Notes: generated from the sequence alone by a model not told the origin. A stretch of DNA of 64,000 bases from Cyrtodaria siliqua (GCA_037043455.1 JAWPHD010008283.1:53107-117106); one strand, 5' to 3'; numbered from the stretch's first letter, positions 22,040-34,163 are shown. A program made the numbers and translations.

Positions 22040-22794
22040 CTACTTTTATCTTTTGTTTGTTTGTGTTGCTTTCAATGAATAAGGTTATTTTATTACATGT
22101 CTCTCCATAGCTTTCTCACTGTAATTGAAAAGATTTTAGCAAACATCACGCGCCAATTTCTGCATACAGAACACTACATTTAACCTGTCATGATTGGTAC
22201 CAACAAGCACAGTTATTTCTATTTCGAAAAATATAGTTGAAACATTTTTACTAACCTTCACAAAAACAATTTATTGATGGCATGACCCAACGTCACTGTT
22301 AGTTGTTTTGGGATTCGGAGTTAGTTATAAATATTTAGCGATTATGAATATTCTTTGACTGTTCTTTCCCAAAATTTGTAATAAATTGTTTTAAACACCA
22401 CTTAACAAAACTACTTATTGTTTATGTTCGTTATGAAATTAATGATATACTCGAAGCAGGCAGTTTTTCAGAAATAATATTGTAAAACAGAACACAAAAA
22501 TGATAACGTATTATAAATAACATGTTCAACACCATAACCTATTAATATATTTAATTACGCCCAATTATATTAGCAAAAATATTTACATGTACACGATTTT
22601 TAAATACTACTACTATGAAAAGATATCGAAGTGCCTTCTGTATGTCGTATTGTCCGTGGTATAGTCTATATATCATTTATTACCCGTGCATGACTCGATA
22701 TTATGCATGACCATTGTCTCTATCACAATACGTTATACATTATACATAAGCTACATATCACAGAACTTTGAGAACATATCTCAAAAGTGTATTA

Positions 22795-22930
22795 AAAGCA
22801 GTCGACAACCAAATAATGACACAGTATTAAAACAGTCAAAAACCAAATAATGACACAGTATTAAAAGCAGTCGACAACCAAATAGTGACAAGTATTAAAA
22901 CAGTCAGCAAGCAAATCATACCAAAGTATT
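22795..22930 (+). repeat. Short tandem repeat, ~33-bp unit, about four units
   Basis: Repeats of CAGTCGACAACCAAATAATG then ACACAGTATTAAAA with decay toward 22930. It lies just downstream (minus strand) of the proposed signal-peptide exon. Confidence 0.8.
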
Positions 22931-22966
22931 TAAATCGCCGTACAACCATAAATGACAAATACACAC

Positions 22967-23039
22967 CTTCTACTGTGGATATCTGGAGAAGTCCTATCAT
23001 CAGTATCCCTTTGTGAATTATATTCATTGTTTTCCACAT
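22967..23039 (-). CDS. Candidate first coding exon: signal peptide
   Basis: From ATG 23039 on the minus strand, 24 codons plus one base encode a short polar start (MWKTMNIIHK), a hydrophobic core (GILMIGLL) and a polar end (QISTVE) with a plausible cleavage region, which is classic signal-peptide architecture. It then reaches a phase-1 donor (GAAG|GTGTGT, acceptable but weaker than consensus). The phase matches the mucin-like exon at 13530-13294 on the same strand. Together they would make a secreted Thr/Pro-rich protein with a ~9.4-kb intron full of minisatellite. An internal ATG at 23027 is an alternative start. No transcript evidence is available, and the long intron is inference. Confidence 0.4.
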
Positions 23040-23104
23040 TCTTACGGTATCCCGCTCATTCAAAAATGGTAGACAGACACCGTATGTTTGTTCAAATCAT
23101 GAAT

Positions 23105-23228
23105 TGTCTTTTTTATGTATTTTATTTTTAGTATTACGCCGTAGAGCGTGTGAAGTTAGGCACACAAATTGTTATTTTTATGTATGTTATTTTTACTATA
23201 CGCTGTAGAGCGTGTGAAGTTAGGCACA
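23105..23228 (+). repeat. Tandem duplication of ~63 bp
   Basis: TTATTTTTAGTATTACGCCGTAGAGCGTGTGAAGTTAGGCACAC is followed by a second copy with CTATACGCTGTAGAGCG. Together they are two units of an old direct duplication upstream (minus strand) of the signal-peptide exon. Confidence 0.75.
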
Positions 23229-23239
23229 CCTTATACGAA

Positions 23240-25810
23240 TATTTTTAACATAATGACATTGGTATACAGATATTCTTAACTGTTTAGTATATTGAATATA
23301 TATTAAAAAGGATGGTATAATACGTTGTAGTTTAAATTATGAATTCCGTACGTGGGGTCCTTTGTCATGGATGGACTGCGTTTGATATTACAATGCCGTA
23401 TACTTGGATTTTCACAGGATTTGCAAGTGAAATCATTACTTTATATGTTTAAGGTTGTATCCAACGATATATAAATTAATACTTGATTGTATGGCTGTTA
23501 TTGCATAACCAGTAGTATTGCATGAAGATCACAGTTAGCCAATGCTCATTAAAAAAAAACTATAATTATTAGAACATTACAATTATATTAATATTGGAAA
23601 TGATTCGCAAGTTAGCCTTCTAAACTTCTTTAGTTTTGTTTACACTGTCTTGTCTATTTGGGCGCTGAAGACAGGATAATAGCGAGGATTGTGCGCATAT
23701 AAAATCGATTCAAGCTAACCAGTAGGTCTTATTGCCTACTGACCGTTCATTTTCTAAAACTCCTGGAGAATTTATTGATTATAATACATCAATCTCCAGG
23801 GCCTGTTCTGACTTGCAGTTTTCTATTTCAAGAATCAAGATTGATTTGAAGCGTTAATGAATGAAAGCCTCCTGGACGAAGTCTGACTTGAAGTCTCCTG
23901 GGTCAGGTATGACTCGAAGCTTTCTGTGTTTGGTCTGACTTGAACAAGAAGGAGCAGAAGAAGATAGAGCTGCTTATTTGCTAATAAAAATACATGGGGT
24001 CAGTCCGAACACACTGCTGAGTCTATTTAAAATGCCTGGTTTCTTTATATATTTCTTCACGAACATGGAATAACACTAAACGTTTACAAATTAATTAGTA
24101 TTTTTGCCAGAGAGTTTAATTTATTGGACTATGAAATTTTATCGTGTGTGATTCAAATTGTCTGGTAGTTTCTGGACTGTAAATCACTGGCTGGTTAGAT
24201 AAATGCCACCAGACAGAAGGGTATGCTTAGTGTTTGTGTTATAACATCTATTGACTGTGATATTTTGCGCTTTCCATTGTTCGGCCTGAACGATGCCTTA
24301 TTTAAGAATAATATAACACCATCCGGCTACATCGGTACTGTTTGTGAAGGTACCGTTATAAATACTAAATTAAAAATGTATCGATTAGGACGTCAGCTGT
24401 ATGAAGTCGTCACAATAGCGTTGACGCTCCATTTCGTGTTAAACAACAACTTGACCTTAACATTATACGATTTAGGCCAGTTTTAGTATCACGGCGCCAT
24501 ATGTTTTCGACGTTATTGTGTTTTCGTCGGTTTCCGTTTATCTCGTGTTTCTAAGAAATGTGTACATTTGAGAAGTTTGTTGCAAGAAAAGAGAAAGCTC
24601 CATTATCCGTTTTCCCTTTTCACACTAATCAAAAGAGATCCCTTTAAACAATTAACTATTACACGACCAACACATCACTGATTTAAAAACACAATGTTCA
24701 TCTGCACTGAAAGAATAATTGTCAATACAAAGTTATGGTGCCCAAAATGTTCAAAGTTTTTTGTTCAACCAAAAGTTGCATAAAAGTCATCTCTCTTACA
24801 AGTTTTCATGTTTTGGTCCATCTTTAGAGTACTGTATGACTTGTACGCTATCAAAAGAATCCTAAAACGTGTGTTGTACGCAAACAGTTCGGTGTTGTTG
24901 AGACTTCCCTTGATAGTCTTTCTGCGAATCTCCTTTAAATAAAGAAAACCGTCCCTGTGAATATATTAAAACTGATGTGTTGAAGTAATGTTATGATTTC
25001 TCGTTTTTCTAGCGTAATAGTTTAGTAAAAATTAGAATTATATTGCAATTTAGGAACAACGTCGAAAACATATGACGTATTTCACCGGACATGCACGATG
25101 AGTACCCTATATTATATTTCAAATGTGAACATAATAAGATAGAATACATGTACGTTCAGTTTTTATTTCATGAATGTTTTGTGATATATTTTTAGTTCTA
25201 GAGAACTTTTTCGAATTTGAAATACATTGTGTTTTTGTAATATACAATTAGATTTATGCTTACGCCGTCGAAAACCCATAACACCGGAATATTGATACCA
25301 AACCGAATATCGGTCTTTATGCTATCTTTCCAATTTTTGTCTTTTATTAGCTGATACTATCTTGAACTAATATATAGACGTTAAAGAATGCATACTTTAA
25401 AGTCATATATTGCATGATGGTCTGTTTGGTAAAAGTGCAGGCTAATTAGGTCTATCTCTCAAGGCATATATCGGGTAGATATATAATTATTTCTTTCATC
25501 GTTCCTCCTGTCTCTACAACGTAGACCGCGTAACCACTATGTGCGCATACTATTGTATATATTACATACTATGTGGACCACATCATATGCCGTTGTTTTG
25601 TAAGCCTGTTCTTTCCATCAGTTGACTGCGTTTCCCCTTTAATCATGTTATCACAAGTAATACGCCCGGGTTGATTGTCATCAGTATGTTCAGTTTCCCG
25701 CTAACAAGGACGGCTTGTATGTTCCTATCCCTTTGACGGATTCTGTCTAAACGGTATGGCATATTTAACGTAATTTGTGGCTTCCGACTTCCAATTAACA
25801 TAATAATATA
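23240..25810. other. Intergenic AT-rich DNA
   Basis: No gene is convincing. An 87-codon frame at 24223-24486 (plus) has no recognisable domain, no signal peptide and unremarkable composition. The segment also contains a 17-bp inverted repeat (24498-25074). Confidence 0.55.
24498..25074. repeat. 577-bp segment bounded by a perfect 17-bp inverted repeat
   Basis: CATATGTTTTCGACGTT at 24498-24514 and its exact reverse complement at 25058-25074. No target-site duplication is visible outside. The repeat may mark a decayed miniature inverted-repeat transposon. Confidence 0.5.
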
Positions 25811-25867
25811 CATGTTTATTGGTTGGTTTCACTGAAATATCTGTCTCGATGTCACCGTCTTTGTTTA

Positions 25868-26070
25868 TCAGAGTGAAGTTTGGAGCACCCTACAACCCGG
25901 TCTTACCCCAAAGCGGCCCTTTTGCAAATGACCGTTTCAATGCGGTACCCCTGCAGTCAACCGTATTATGTTTGTGGTGTGACATATGTCCTTGTAAGTT
26001 TTGTTTTTTTGTTTAATGCGTGTGTTTGGCTGACTTTGTTCTGTGAATGCTAACTTTCCTGCCAGGAGGT
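25868..26070 (+). mobile_element. Penelope-like 3' tail fragment
   Basis: GAGTGAAGTTTGGAGCACCC, then GCGGCCCTTTTGC and TGTGAATGCTAACTTTCCTG match the tails at 10640-11600 and 45740-45960. It is joined at ~26070 to the hairpin repeat family (GAGGTGTTGCATCTTATAAT). Confidence 0.7.
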
Positions 26071-26454
26071 GTTGCATCTTATAATACTTCTCATGAACAG
26101 ACTCTAAATAACCAAGTCGGCTACTTTTCTATCTTGTTTGTTTTTGTTGATTCTAAGGGATCCAGTTGAATATATTTCCTGTTTATTTTTAATCATGTTT
26201 TCATGTGAAATAGCTGCTATATTACTTCTTTTATTTTGCTATGTCTCTACAGCTTAATTACTCATCTTTCTACACCGATTATAAAGCACGCCGTCACATA
26301 AACCGTCTTCTCGAAGTATAATATGGCCATGACATAACTATTATATTACACCTATGGTATAATAGCTTCTGACGTTATCAGTTTACGTCATATAAATAAA
26401 TACTGAAAATGGGATCACTTGGAAGCAACAAACACAAACAAGAGATAAAAGTAG

Positions 26455-26477
26455 CAGACTCGGTTTTATTGAGTCTG
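26455..26477 (-). repeat. Hairpin of dispersed repeat, copy 3
   Basis: CAGACTC - GGTTTTATT - GAGTCTG, a perfect 7-bp stem in inverse orientation to copies 1 and 2. The flank GCAACAAACACAAACAAGAG is the reverse complement of the CTTGTTTGTGTTTGTTGC seen beside copy 1. Confidence 0.8.
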
Positions 26478-26689
26478 TTCAAACATACTTTACAAATATA
26501 ATTTAAACACAATAACAAGATTAGTAAAATTTCACCAATTTAAAAACAATATTGTGGAGAAAAAAAGAGAAGCATGAAAATATATATGAAAAAGAGTTAG
26601 TACAATACTATAGAACAAATGACATTCGAGATATAAAATTACATTCGTGCTAATTTATGAATTAGCTATCTAATTAAACTCCTTGGCAA

Positions 26690-27449
26690 ACTTATTACAC
26701 CTTCTGAAACCCTGAATGGGATGGTTGGTGCATGAAAGTAGATACAACAATCGAACAGCAAATGTAGCATTCAAGGACGACAGACAACCACAAACACACA
26801 CAGAAACAAACAACTACTACAAAGATGACTAAAAGGCAATATATGACATAAAATAATTGACAATAGGGCTACCGACTTGGAACAGTCAGTGGCAAAAAAG
26901 CCGCTGGGGAATTTAAACTAGGTTCCAGGGTGCAACAGACTTCACTCTTTAAAGTTATCCCATTGTCATACCAATAAACGGGACAATATAAATAAATATA
27001 TCCTCGCCAGGTTATAACATCTAACAAACAAGAGAACATTAATAGGCAATATAAGTAAAACAAATAAATGAACATGTCTATATAATATGAAAAAGACTAG
27101 AAAGCCACAAAATAAGTACTCAGTGACTTGGCAGAAGCCAGAGCAACAAGAGAACAAACCGTTAAGGGTACGACAAAACAAGATTAAAGACACACATCAA
27201 ACCTTACCTCCAATAAGGATTTAGGTAGACGTCATCATAGAGTCCACAATCTGTCCGGTCATCTTGCAATCAAAGAGGACAGAATAGTGGCGAACTGTAA
27301 ATGTGTCAATCACTAAACATGCAGTGCGTTGTAAAATGATAGAGTCATAACCTCTTTTCATAAACGTTATAATAAGTTTAATAAAGATTGTATAAAAGTG
27401 ATTATGACAAGGATCTTACGAAGTTTGTAAATCACATCACCATAGAATG
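26690..27449 (-). pseudogene. Penelope-like remnant, C-terminal coding end and tail
   Basis: The reverse strand shows the same C-terminal and tail blocks as 10150-10716: GACCGGACAGATTGTGGACTC-type sequence near 27255, GTTGCTCTGGCTTCTGCC near 27140, and the tail motif TGCACCCTGGAACCTAGTTT near 26930. It is cut at about 27449 by unrelated DNA and carries several stops. Confidence 0.7.
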
Positions 27450-28270
27450 AGATAAATGGTTCTATCGAAATAACAGCACCCAAACGCAATGGCACCGTAG
27501 ATCCGAACTGAACCGCAAAGAGCAAATTAACTTTACAATAAAAAGGACAATACACAACAGAAAGAGTGGCGAAGAGAGAGTTACCGACTTGGAACGGTCA
27601 ATGGGCAATATTAGCTTAAATCAATTTTAAGTGTACACTACCTCACTATCAGCCTGTCTTCAGCGCTCAAATTTACAAGACTGTGTCAATAAAAGTATAT
27701 CCAATAAAAAGAAATCTCTCATAACAAAGTCCACATTCAGAGAAATTAGGAAACGATGCACATGATACACGTATGATATATGTAAACAACATAATAAGAA
27801 ACACCTCAGGATGTATTCAGAATTGTACTGAACAACTACAGGACTGCACCTTATCTGAAAGAGGAGGTTGGTGCACAAACCTTTTTCCCTCGGGTTTTCT
27901 GATCGTACCCTAGATTGGTTTTCTCTTTCTTCTGTGACTTCTATAGGACAATTTTGCTCATCGTTGATGTTATGCTCGACCGGCCGTTGCAAATTCTTTA
28001 ACAAATTTGATAAAAAATAAGCACTCCTGCAAGATTCACTGTATGTTGTATGCCTGGAAAGAAATATAGCTAGTGTGCTTTCCTTTGAGTTCATTTATAT
28101 TATTATCTTCATATTAGGATTCTCTCTACAATAATATTACTCTGAGACTATTGCGCCAGTGTAAAAAAAATACACCATCTAATTCTCATAAGGTTTCTCA
28201 ATTTAATGCAATTCCTATCACGCACCGGAAGAGTAAATATAGTTGCGTTCTACACACACTATTCATTAAA
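27450..28270. other. Non-coding or unresolved DNA
   Basis: A 144-codon minus frame (28094-27660) contains a polar patch (VEHNINDEQNCPIEVTEERE) resembling the low-complexity C-terminal tail of Mag-like Pol proteins, then an unlikely hydrophobic run. I cannot support it as a gene. A tail fragment (ACCGACTTGGAACGGTCA) lies at ~27582. Confidence 0.4.
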
Positions 28271-28273
28271 TAC

Positions 28274-28384
28274 TTTGTTCCAGAGTTTTGAGCCCGGAAG
28301 CGTGCGACCGCCAAACAAAATAAGATTCCTGTTCTGCTTTCAGTGCAGCTTCAAATTCAAACTCGGTTTCCATAGGTGAGCTAC
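28274..28384 (-). CDS. Weak candidate exon (37 codons)
   Basis: On the minus strand, TTTTATATTACAG precedes an open 111-base stretch encoding METEFEFEAALKAEQESYFV and then WRSHASGLKTLEQ. It ends at a weak donor (AAA|GTATTT). Both ends would be phase 1. It resembles no family I recognise. It could equally be a decayed Gag fragment or chance. Confidence 0.2.
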
Positions 28385-28624
28385 CTGTAATATAAAACGT
28401 GAATATAACACATTATTTAACATAATAGTATCTACTATCGATATCTATAACATATATGTAAGACTCAGATCGAGCGTAGGTCCCAGATCGGGGGCCGATT
28501 CCAAAAACCGACGGCCAATCCAAAAACGGCAGGCATATTTTTCCCACAGCAAGGGCGGATAAGAAATATTTCTCTGAGCGCGAGAAAAAATATAAATGAA
28601 TCAAAACCAAAAACTGAAAAAATG

Positions 28625-30178
28625 GTAAAGTTTGGTAAAGATCAGATGAAAAATGAAGGCCCTATCGTATTAACGAGGCAAAATAAAGCATTTTTAACGA
28701 AATCAAGGGCCATAACTCCACTGTTACTGGTCCGATCTGGCTGGTTTTCAAACTTTTCCTAACGTTCATTGACATTAACAATCTGGTAAAGGGTGGTGCA
28801 GATCCTATCGTCTTAGCGAGGCAAAATATAGCATTTTTAACTAAATCAAGGGCAATAACTCCGTTGTAACTGATTTGATCTGGCTGATTTTCGAACTTGT
28901 CTGAGCTGTCATTGACATTACATGTAACAATCTGGTAGAGTATAGTAAAGATCGGATAAAAACTGAAGGCCCTATCGTCTAAACGATGCAAAACATAGCA
29001 GTTTTAATTAAAGGGCCATAACTCCGTTGTTTCTGGTTTGATCTGGCTACTTTTTTGAGCTGTTATTAACATTAACAATCCGGTAAAGTTTGGTAAAGAT
29101 CGGATGAAAAATGAAGGCCCTATCATCTTAACGATGCAAATTATAGCATTTTTAACTAAATCAAGGGCCATAACTCCATTGTTACTTTTTCGATCTGACT
29201 GGTTTTCAAACTTGTTCCAGCTGTTAGCAATCTGGTAAAGTTTAGTAAAGATCAGATAAAAAATGAAGGCCCTATCGTCTTAACGATGCAAATTATAGCT
29301 AAATCAAGGACCATAACTCCATTGTTACTGGTTCGATCTGACTGGTTTTCAAACTTGCCTGAGCTCCTATTGTCATTAACAATCTGGTAAATGTTGGTAA
29401 AGATCGGATGAAAAATGAAGGCCCTATCGTCTTAACGAGACAAAATATAACATTTTTAACTAAATCAAGGGTCATAACTAACTCCGCTGTTACTTGTTCG
29501 ATCTCATTGGTTTTCAAGCTTGTCCGAGCGGTTATTAACATTAACAATCTGGTAAAGTTTGATAAAGATCGAATGTAAAATGAAGGCCCTATTGTCTTAA
29601 AGAGGCTAAATATAGCATTTTTAACTAAATCAAGGGCCATAACTCCGCTGGTACTGGTTCGATCTGGTTAGTTTTCGAAATTTTCTGAGAATCTCATTGA
29701 TATTAACAATATATTAAAGAAATATAAAAAGATCGGACAGGGAAAGTTTGGTAAAGATCGAATGAAAAATGAAGGCCCTATCGTCTTAACGAGGTAAAAC
29801 ATAGCATTTTTAACTAAATCAAGGGCCATAACTCCGTTGTTTCTGGTTTGATCTAGATGGTTTTCAAACTTGTTCGAGTTGTTATTGACATTAAGAATCT
29901 GGTAAAGTTTGGTAAAGATCGGATGAAAAATGAAAGCCCTATCGTCTTAACGATGCAAATTATAGCATGTTTAACTAAATCAAGGGCCATAACTCCATTG
30001 TTACTGGTTTGATCTGGATGGTTTTCAAACTTTTCTGAGCTCTTATTGACATTAACAATTTGGCAAATGTTGGTAAAGATCGGATGAAAAATGAAGGCCC
30101 TATCGTCTTAACGAGACAAAATGTAGCATTTTTAACTAAATCAAGGGCCATAATTCCGCTGTTACTGGTTCGATCGGA
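28625..30178 (+). repeat. ~155-bp satellite, about ten units
   Basis: Units carry ATGAAGGCCCTATCGTCTTA, then AAATCAAGGGCCATAACTCC, TCGATCTGGCTGGTTTTCAA and AACAATCTGGTAAAGTTTGG. Landmarks GAAGGCCCTATCGT occur near 28655, 28965, 29113, 29265, 29417, 29582, 29774, 29933 and 30091, with a degraded one near 28803. Minus-strand frames within it only reflect the repeat. The array ends abruptly inside the protease of the next element at about 30178. Confidence 0.95.
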
Positions 30179-30578
30179 CGGTAGTTTCCTAAAGGTGTTA
30201 GGAATAATAAATCTTAAATTTGAAATGAGAGGTGAGAAACTAGAACATCCTTTTTATGTAATATCAGAAATGAACAGGAACCTTATTCTGGGGCATGACT
30301 TCATGCAAGACTTTGGTGTAAGACTGTATTTTGACCCAGGGTGCATGCGTATTGGAAAGACTATGATCCCATTCGTACCAGACATACAAGTCTCGTCGCT
30401 TGTCGGACTCCAATCAAGCGTTACACAACCACCACATTCTATTGTCCTATGTAAGGGGAAAATTAAAAATTCTGCACATCACCAGTATAAAGGAAAATCC
30501 TTCAATGTCTCGGACTGTGGAACAGGCTATATGAAACAAAGACCTGATGTACAATTAATTAATCAACTCAGTTATTAA
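30178..30578 (+). pseudogene. pol: Protease remnant of env-bearing Ty3/gypsy element
   Basis: The frame enters from the satellite and reads FKVLGIINLKFEMRG-like sequence, then MNRNLILGHDFMQDFGV. ILGHDFM is the second conserved block of retropepsins. The catalytic DTG block is missing because the element is truncated at the satellite junction. The open frame starting at 30060 is thus a chimera of satellite and retroelement. It stops at 30578. Confidence 0.75.
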
Positions 30579-32190
30579 AGTCGATAGAAAACGTACACTA
30601 CCACTCCTGTTAGTAAATCATTCAGGCGCGACATACAGAGTTAACAAAGGCAGAATAATTGCCCGCCTAGATACATTCCAAGAGGTTAAAACTGTACACA
30701 AGCCCTACGGGCATTATCGAGAGAAAGAATACAACAGTTATGAAGAAGTATTGTCCCACATAAATGCGCCACCTGAATACAAACAGAGAATAGCTGAGTT
30801 AGTATGCAACAATTTAGATGCTTTTGCGTTCTCAGAAATGGACTTAGAAACAACAGACATTCTCCAAATGCGAATAGATACAGGGGATAGCCCCCCCTGT
30901 AAAGCTGAGGCCATATAGAACACCACTGAACGACGTGCCGATTATTGAGGCGGCCGTTGATAAGTTGTTAAAGGCAGGAATAATAAGTCGGTCAAGGTCC
31001 CCTTATTCATCGCCGTGTCTGTTGGTTCCGAAGCAGATGGAATAAAGAGACTGGCCATTGATTTTAGAAGACTTAATAGTGTAACAAAGAGTTACTCATT
31101 CCGAGTTCCGCTGACTGATTCAGTTTTAGAACAACTTGGCGGATGTCAAGTTTTCAGTTCTCTAGATCTTTTTGCGGGATATTTTTGTATTTCATTACAC
31201 CCTGCGGATAGAGACGCACTGCGTTCAGCACACCCAGTGGGCTTTTTTAGTACAACCGCACTGCGTTTGGGCTCAAACACTCGCCTAGCTACTTTGGCGA
31301 GATGATGACCCGGGCACTAGAGGGTATCGAAAAATGTGCCCTACCATACGTAGATGATGTAATAATATTCTCATAATCTGTTAAGGAACTTATGACTCAT
31401 TTGCAAATTGTAATGGAGAGAATGAAGACCCACCTTCTCAAGATGAAGTTGAGTAAATGCCAATTCAAGAAACCGGAGACCAAATTTCTGGGCTTTACAG
31501 TAAGCAAAGATTGGGTAAAGCCCGACCTTAAAAAGGTGGAGTCAATACGAGGCCTAGCTGCGCCTACGAATGTGAAGGGAGTGCGAGGATTTGTGGATTT
31601 TGTGCTATGTTAGGGTACTATAGGCGCTTTATCCGAAATTTCAGTAAAAAAGCGTGCCCGCTATTTAAACTGACTAAAATGAATGCACGGTTCAAATGGG
31701 ATGAAAGCTTTCAGAAAGCCTTCGATTTCTTGAAAGAAAGCCTGACGGTTATACCTCTTTTAGCGTACCCAGATATGACTAAGAGATTCCTCCTATACAT
31801 TGCGTCTGATAGGTGCAAGGTGCAGTGGTTCTGTTTTATGTCATGAGGACACAGATGAGCAAGAAATGCCTATAGAAAAATCGTTATACTTTCCCTCTCA
31901 CAAACAAACGGACACCCAAACCCGTTGGACCACCATAGAAAAAGAATTGTACAGTATTGGCAATAGCTTACAAAAGTTTCAGCATTACTTAAGTGGATCG
32001 AAAGTGAAAATCTTCACGGATCATCGCCCCCTCCAATATGTCCTAGATAAACAACCATTTGATAATCGTAAGATGGAATGTGGGCGCTTACTATACAGGC
32101 ATTTGACTGTGAGATACTTTACATCCCAGGTAAAGACAATGTGATAGGCGACCTGCTAAGTAGAGTGCCGGAGGGTAGTACACAAGACTG
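30579..32190 (+). pseudogene. pol: Reverse transcriptase and RNase H of env-bearing Ty3/gypsy element
   Basis: The parts lie in several frames. There is a protease-RT linker (30600-30900), RT blocks LAIDFRRLNSVTKSYSF and FSSLDLFAGYF (31015-31305), the catalytic box PYVDDVIIFS (about 31340-31375) followed at once by a TAA, a connection domain (31392-31846: KFLGFTVSKDWVKPDL, GYYRRFIRNFSKKA), and RNase H (EKELYSIGNSLQKFQHYL, FTDHRPLQYVL, PGKDNVIGDLLSRV). At least five frameshifts or stops interrupt it, and the stretch between 31240 and 31320 appears shortened. Domain order is the usual PR-RT-RH-INT, unlike the Gmr1-like elements in this window. Confidence 0.88.
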
Positions 32191-33640
32191 TGACAGTAAT
32201 GAGGAGGAGGTCGAAATCGAGGTCACAGACAGGGCATTTCCGATCAATGTGGTAAATACCTCACACTTAGACCCACTTCAATATTTACATGCACAAACAC
32301 CTATTGTTGATAATCTAGGTAAACCGACCCTGTTAGATTTAAACATGGCTGATGAACAAGCCCGAGACGAGGCTATCATTGAGATAAAGTCTCAATTAGA
32401 TAGTGGTAAGTCCAATAAAAAATACTTTGAGGAACTTTATAGTAATGTACTATATATCCGATGTAGAAAATGACCCCTTATTAGGTTATACGTACCTGAG
32501 CACTTGTCCGAAGAGCTGCTGAGAAGCTACCATGACCATGACCTGGCGCACGCAGGTGTGGATCGCACGTATCATACAATAAAGGAAATATACTATGTCC
32601 CAAACTTGTATAAAAAGATATATAAGTTAGTTAACTGTTGTGTTGCATATTGCGAAACATAATACCTATAAAGCCACTCATGGGTGAAACGGAAGTAAAC
32701 CCCTACCCTTTTAGTAAAATAGCCGGTGACATAATGGGGCCACTACCCGAAACACTGTCCAGCAATAGGTATGTTTTTACAGTAATAGACTGTTATAGTG
32801 GATGGCTAGAGTGCTTCCCATTACCCAAAACTAGTTCAAACACTCTACACATACTCTTAGATGAAATATTTCCAAGACACTCACTGCTTCTCGTATATTT
32901 GAGCGATAATGGATTAGAATCTGTGGCTAAAGAAGTTGTTGACACACTCACAAAACTAAATGTTAAATGCATAACCACTTCTATTCACCCGGTGCAAATG
33001 GTCAGGCGGAAATTTCACACAAAGCTATCGTTAACTTACTTTCTAAGACAATCGAAGACGAACCCACCACATGGGATCTGTTCCTAAACCAAACACAAGC
33101 AGGACTGCGCATGACCGAAAATGAGTCCACTCAAAGAACACCATTTAACATATTGTACGGAAGGGATGCTACCCTTCCCATAGATACTCAAACCCCGACG
33201 AAAGTACATGGGGACAGACACACTCGAAATATCCCTCCAGCAACAACACATAGCTTTCACTAGAGTATATAATAGACTTAAACGGTTCAAGCGAGAACGT
33301 AAACAAAGGGCAGATAAAAAGAGGAAGGACATTGATTTTAAGGTAGGGGACGCGGTATACTTAAAAAAACTTGTTAGGAAAAGTAAACCCGGTGGGTACC
33401 CTTCTATAGAATAAGAGAAAAAATAAATCACCATTGACTTATGTAATAAAAAGTCAATTAGACAATACAACTAGGGAAACCCATGCTAGTCATTTGAGAT
33501 TAGCAAATATTGACGACTGGGAAATCCCGGTAAACGAGAGGGGCAGACCGATTCGTCGGGCCACTTTCGCTATCACGCCGGAGGGCAGTGAGACTGAGTC
33601 AGAAGCAGTAGATCTGAAGACGAGCCACTTGAGCGGTTAG
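32191..33640 (+). pseudogene. pol: Integrase of env-bearing Ty3/gypsy element
   Basis: An acidic linker precedes an HHCC zinc domain (DHDLAHAGVDRTYHTIKE, then CCVAYC) interrupted upstream by a TGA at 32471-32473. The catalytic core shows aspartates in KIAGDIMGPL and LSDNG and the glutamate region GQAEISHKA in a shifted frame. A basic C-terminal module (33208-33640) has DFKVGDAVYLKKL and ends at a stop near 33640. Frames 32638-33087 and 32967-33263 overlap through a single indel. Confidence 0.85.
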
Positions 33641-34163
33641 CTCAGAAATACCGTAAGGAGAGGGAAGACTCGGAGGATGAAAGTCCATCCCACTTATGGA
33701 GTTAGCTCGGAGGTTAGGAGAGCGAAACCGTAGATTAGAGCTGGAGAACCAGTATAAAGCAGTAGTGACAACAGATCAGAGGGTTCAAGGGTTCAGGTTT
33801 TAACACCGACTCCAGTGTAACTGACCGAGAAACGATGGATTTGAACGCTTCAGCCCGTAAGAAGAGGGTAAAGTCAAATCAGAGGGTAAGAAGCCCCTAA
33901 GTAGAGAGAAACGGGTTAGGATTTTGCTTGAAGCACTTTCCGGTATCTTGGGTTAGATACAAAGGGCACTTAAATGCAATGTCCGACTTTTAGCTGTGAA
34001 CTAAACACGGTCGGGCGGAATACACTGTTAGGTGTGGAAAACGTTTAAGTGTACGAAAGGAAGGGTTACTGATGTAAACCCTTGCGATGTAGAAGGATAA
34101 ACCAAAATATACAGTCTTACACCGAAAGCCTTATATGATAAATATAAAAGTAGATGAAAAGAG
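33641..34163 (+). other. Spacer between pol and env
   Basis: About 520 bases with no supported frame. It is purine-rich on the plus strand. Envelope genes of errantivirus-like elements are usually expressed from a spliced message, but I cannot identify splice sites here with confidence. Confidence 0.5.

Larger units (their letters stand above)
21320..22790. other. Non-coding DNA with hairpin-bearing repeat fragments
   Basis: No gene is supported. It contains two hairpin repeats (21801-21823 and 22017-22039), each beside a CTATTTTTC/CTACTTTTATC-TTGTTTGTTTGTG stretch. These are degraded copies of one dispersed repeat. Confidence 0.6.

Noticed and set aside
24223..24486. 87-codon plus-strand ORF as a host gene
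   Set aside because: No domain, signal peptide, splice sites or repeat association; this length is expected by chance in 64 kb.
27660..28094. 144-codon minus frame as a gene
   Set aside because: Mixed composition with a Cys/Leu/Phe-rich end typical of antisense AT-rich DNA. Only a weak resemblance to a Pol tail.
29299..29640. Leu/Thr-rich minus frames in the satellite
   Set aside because: They track the 155-bp unit and change with each unit.
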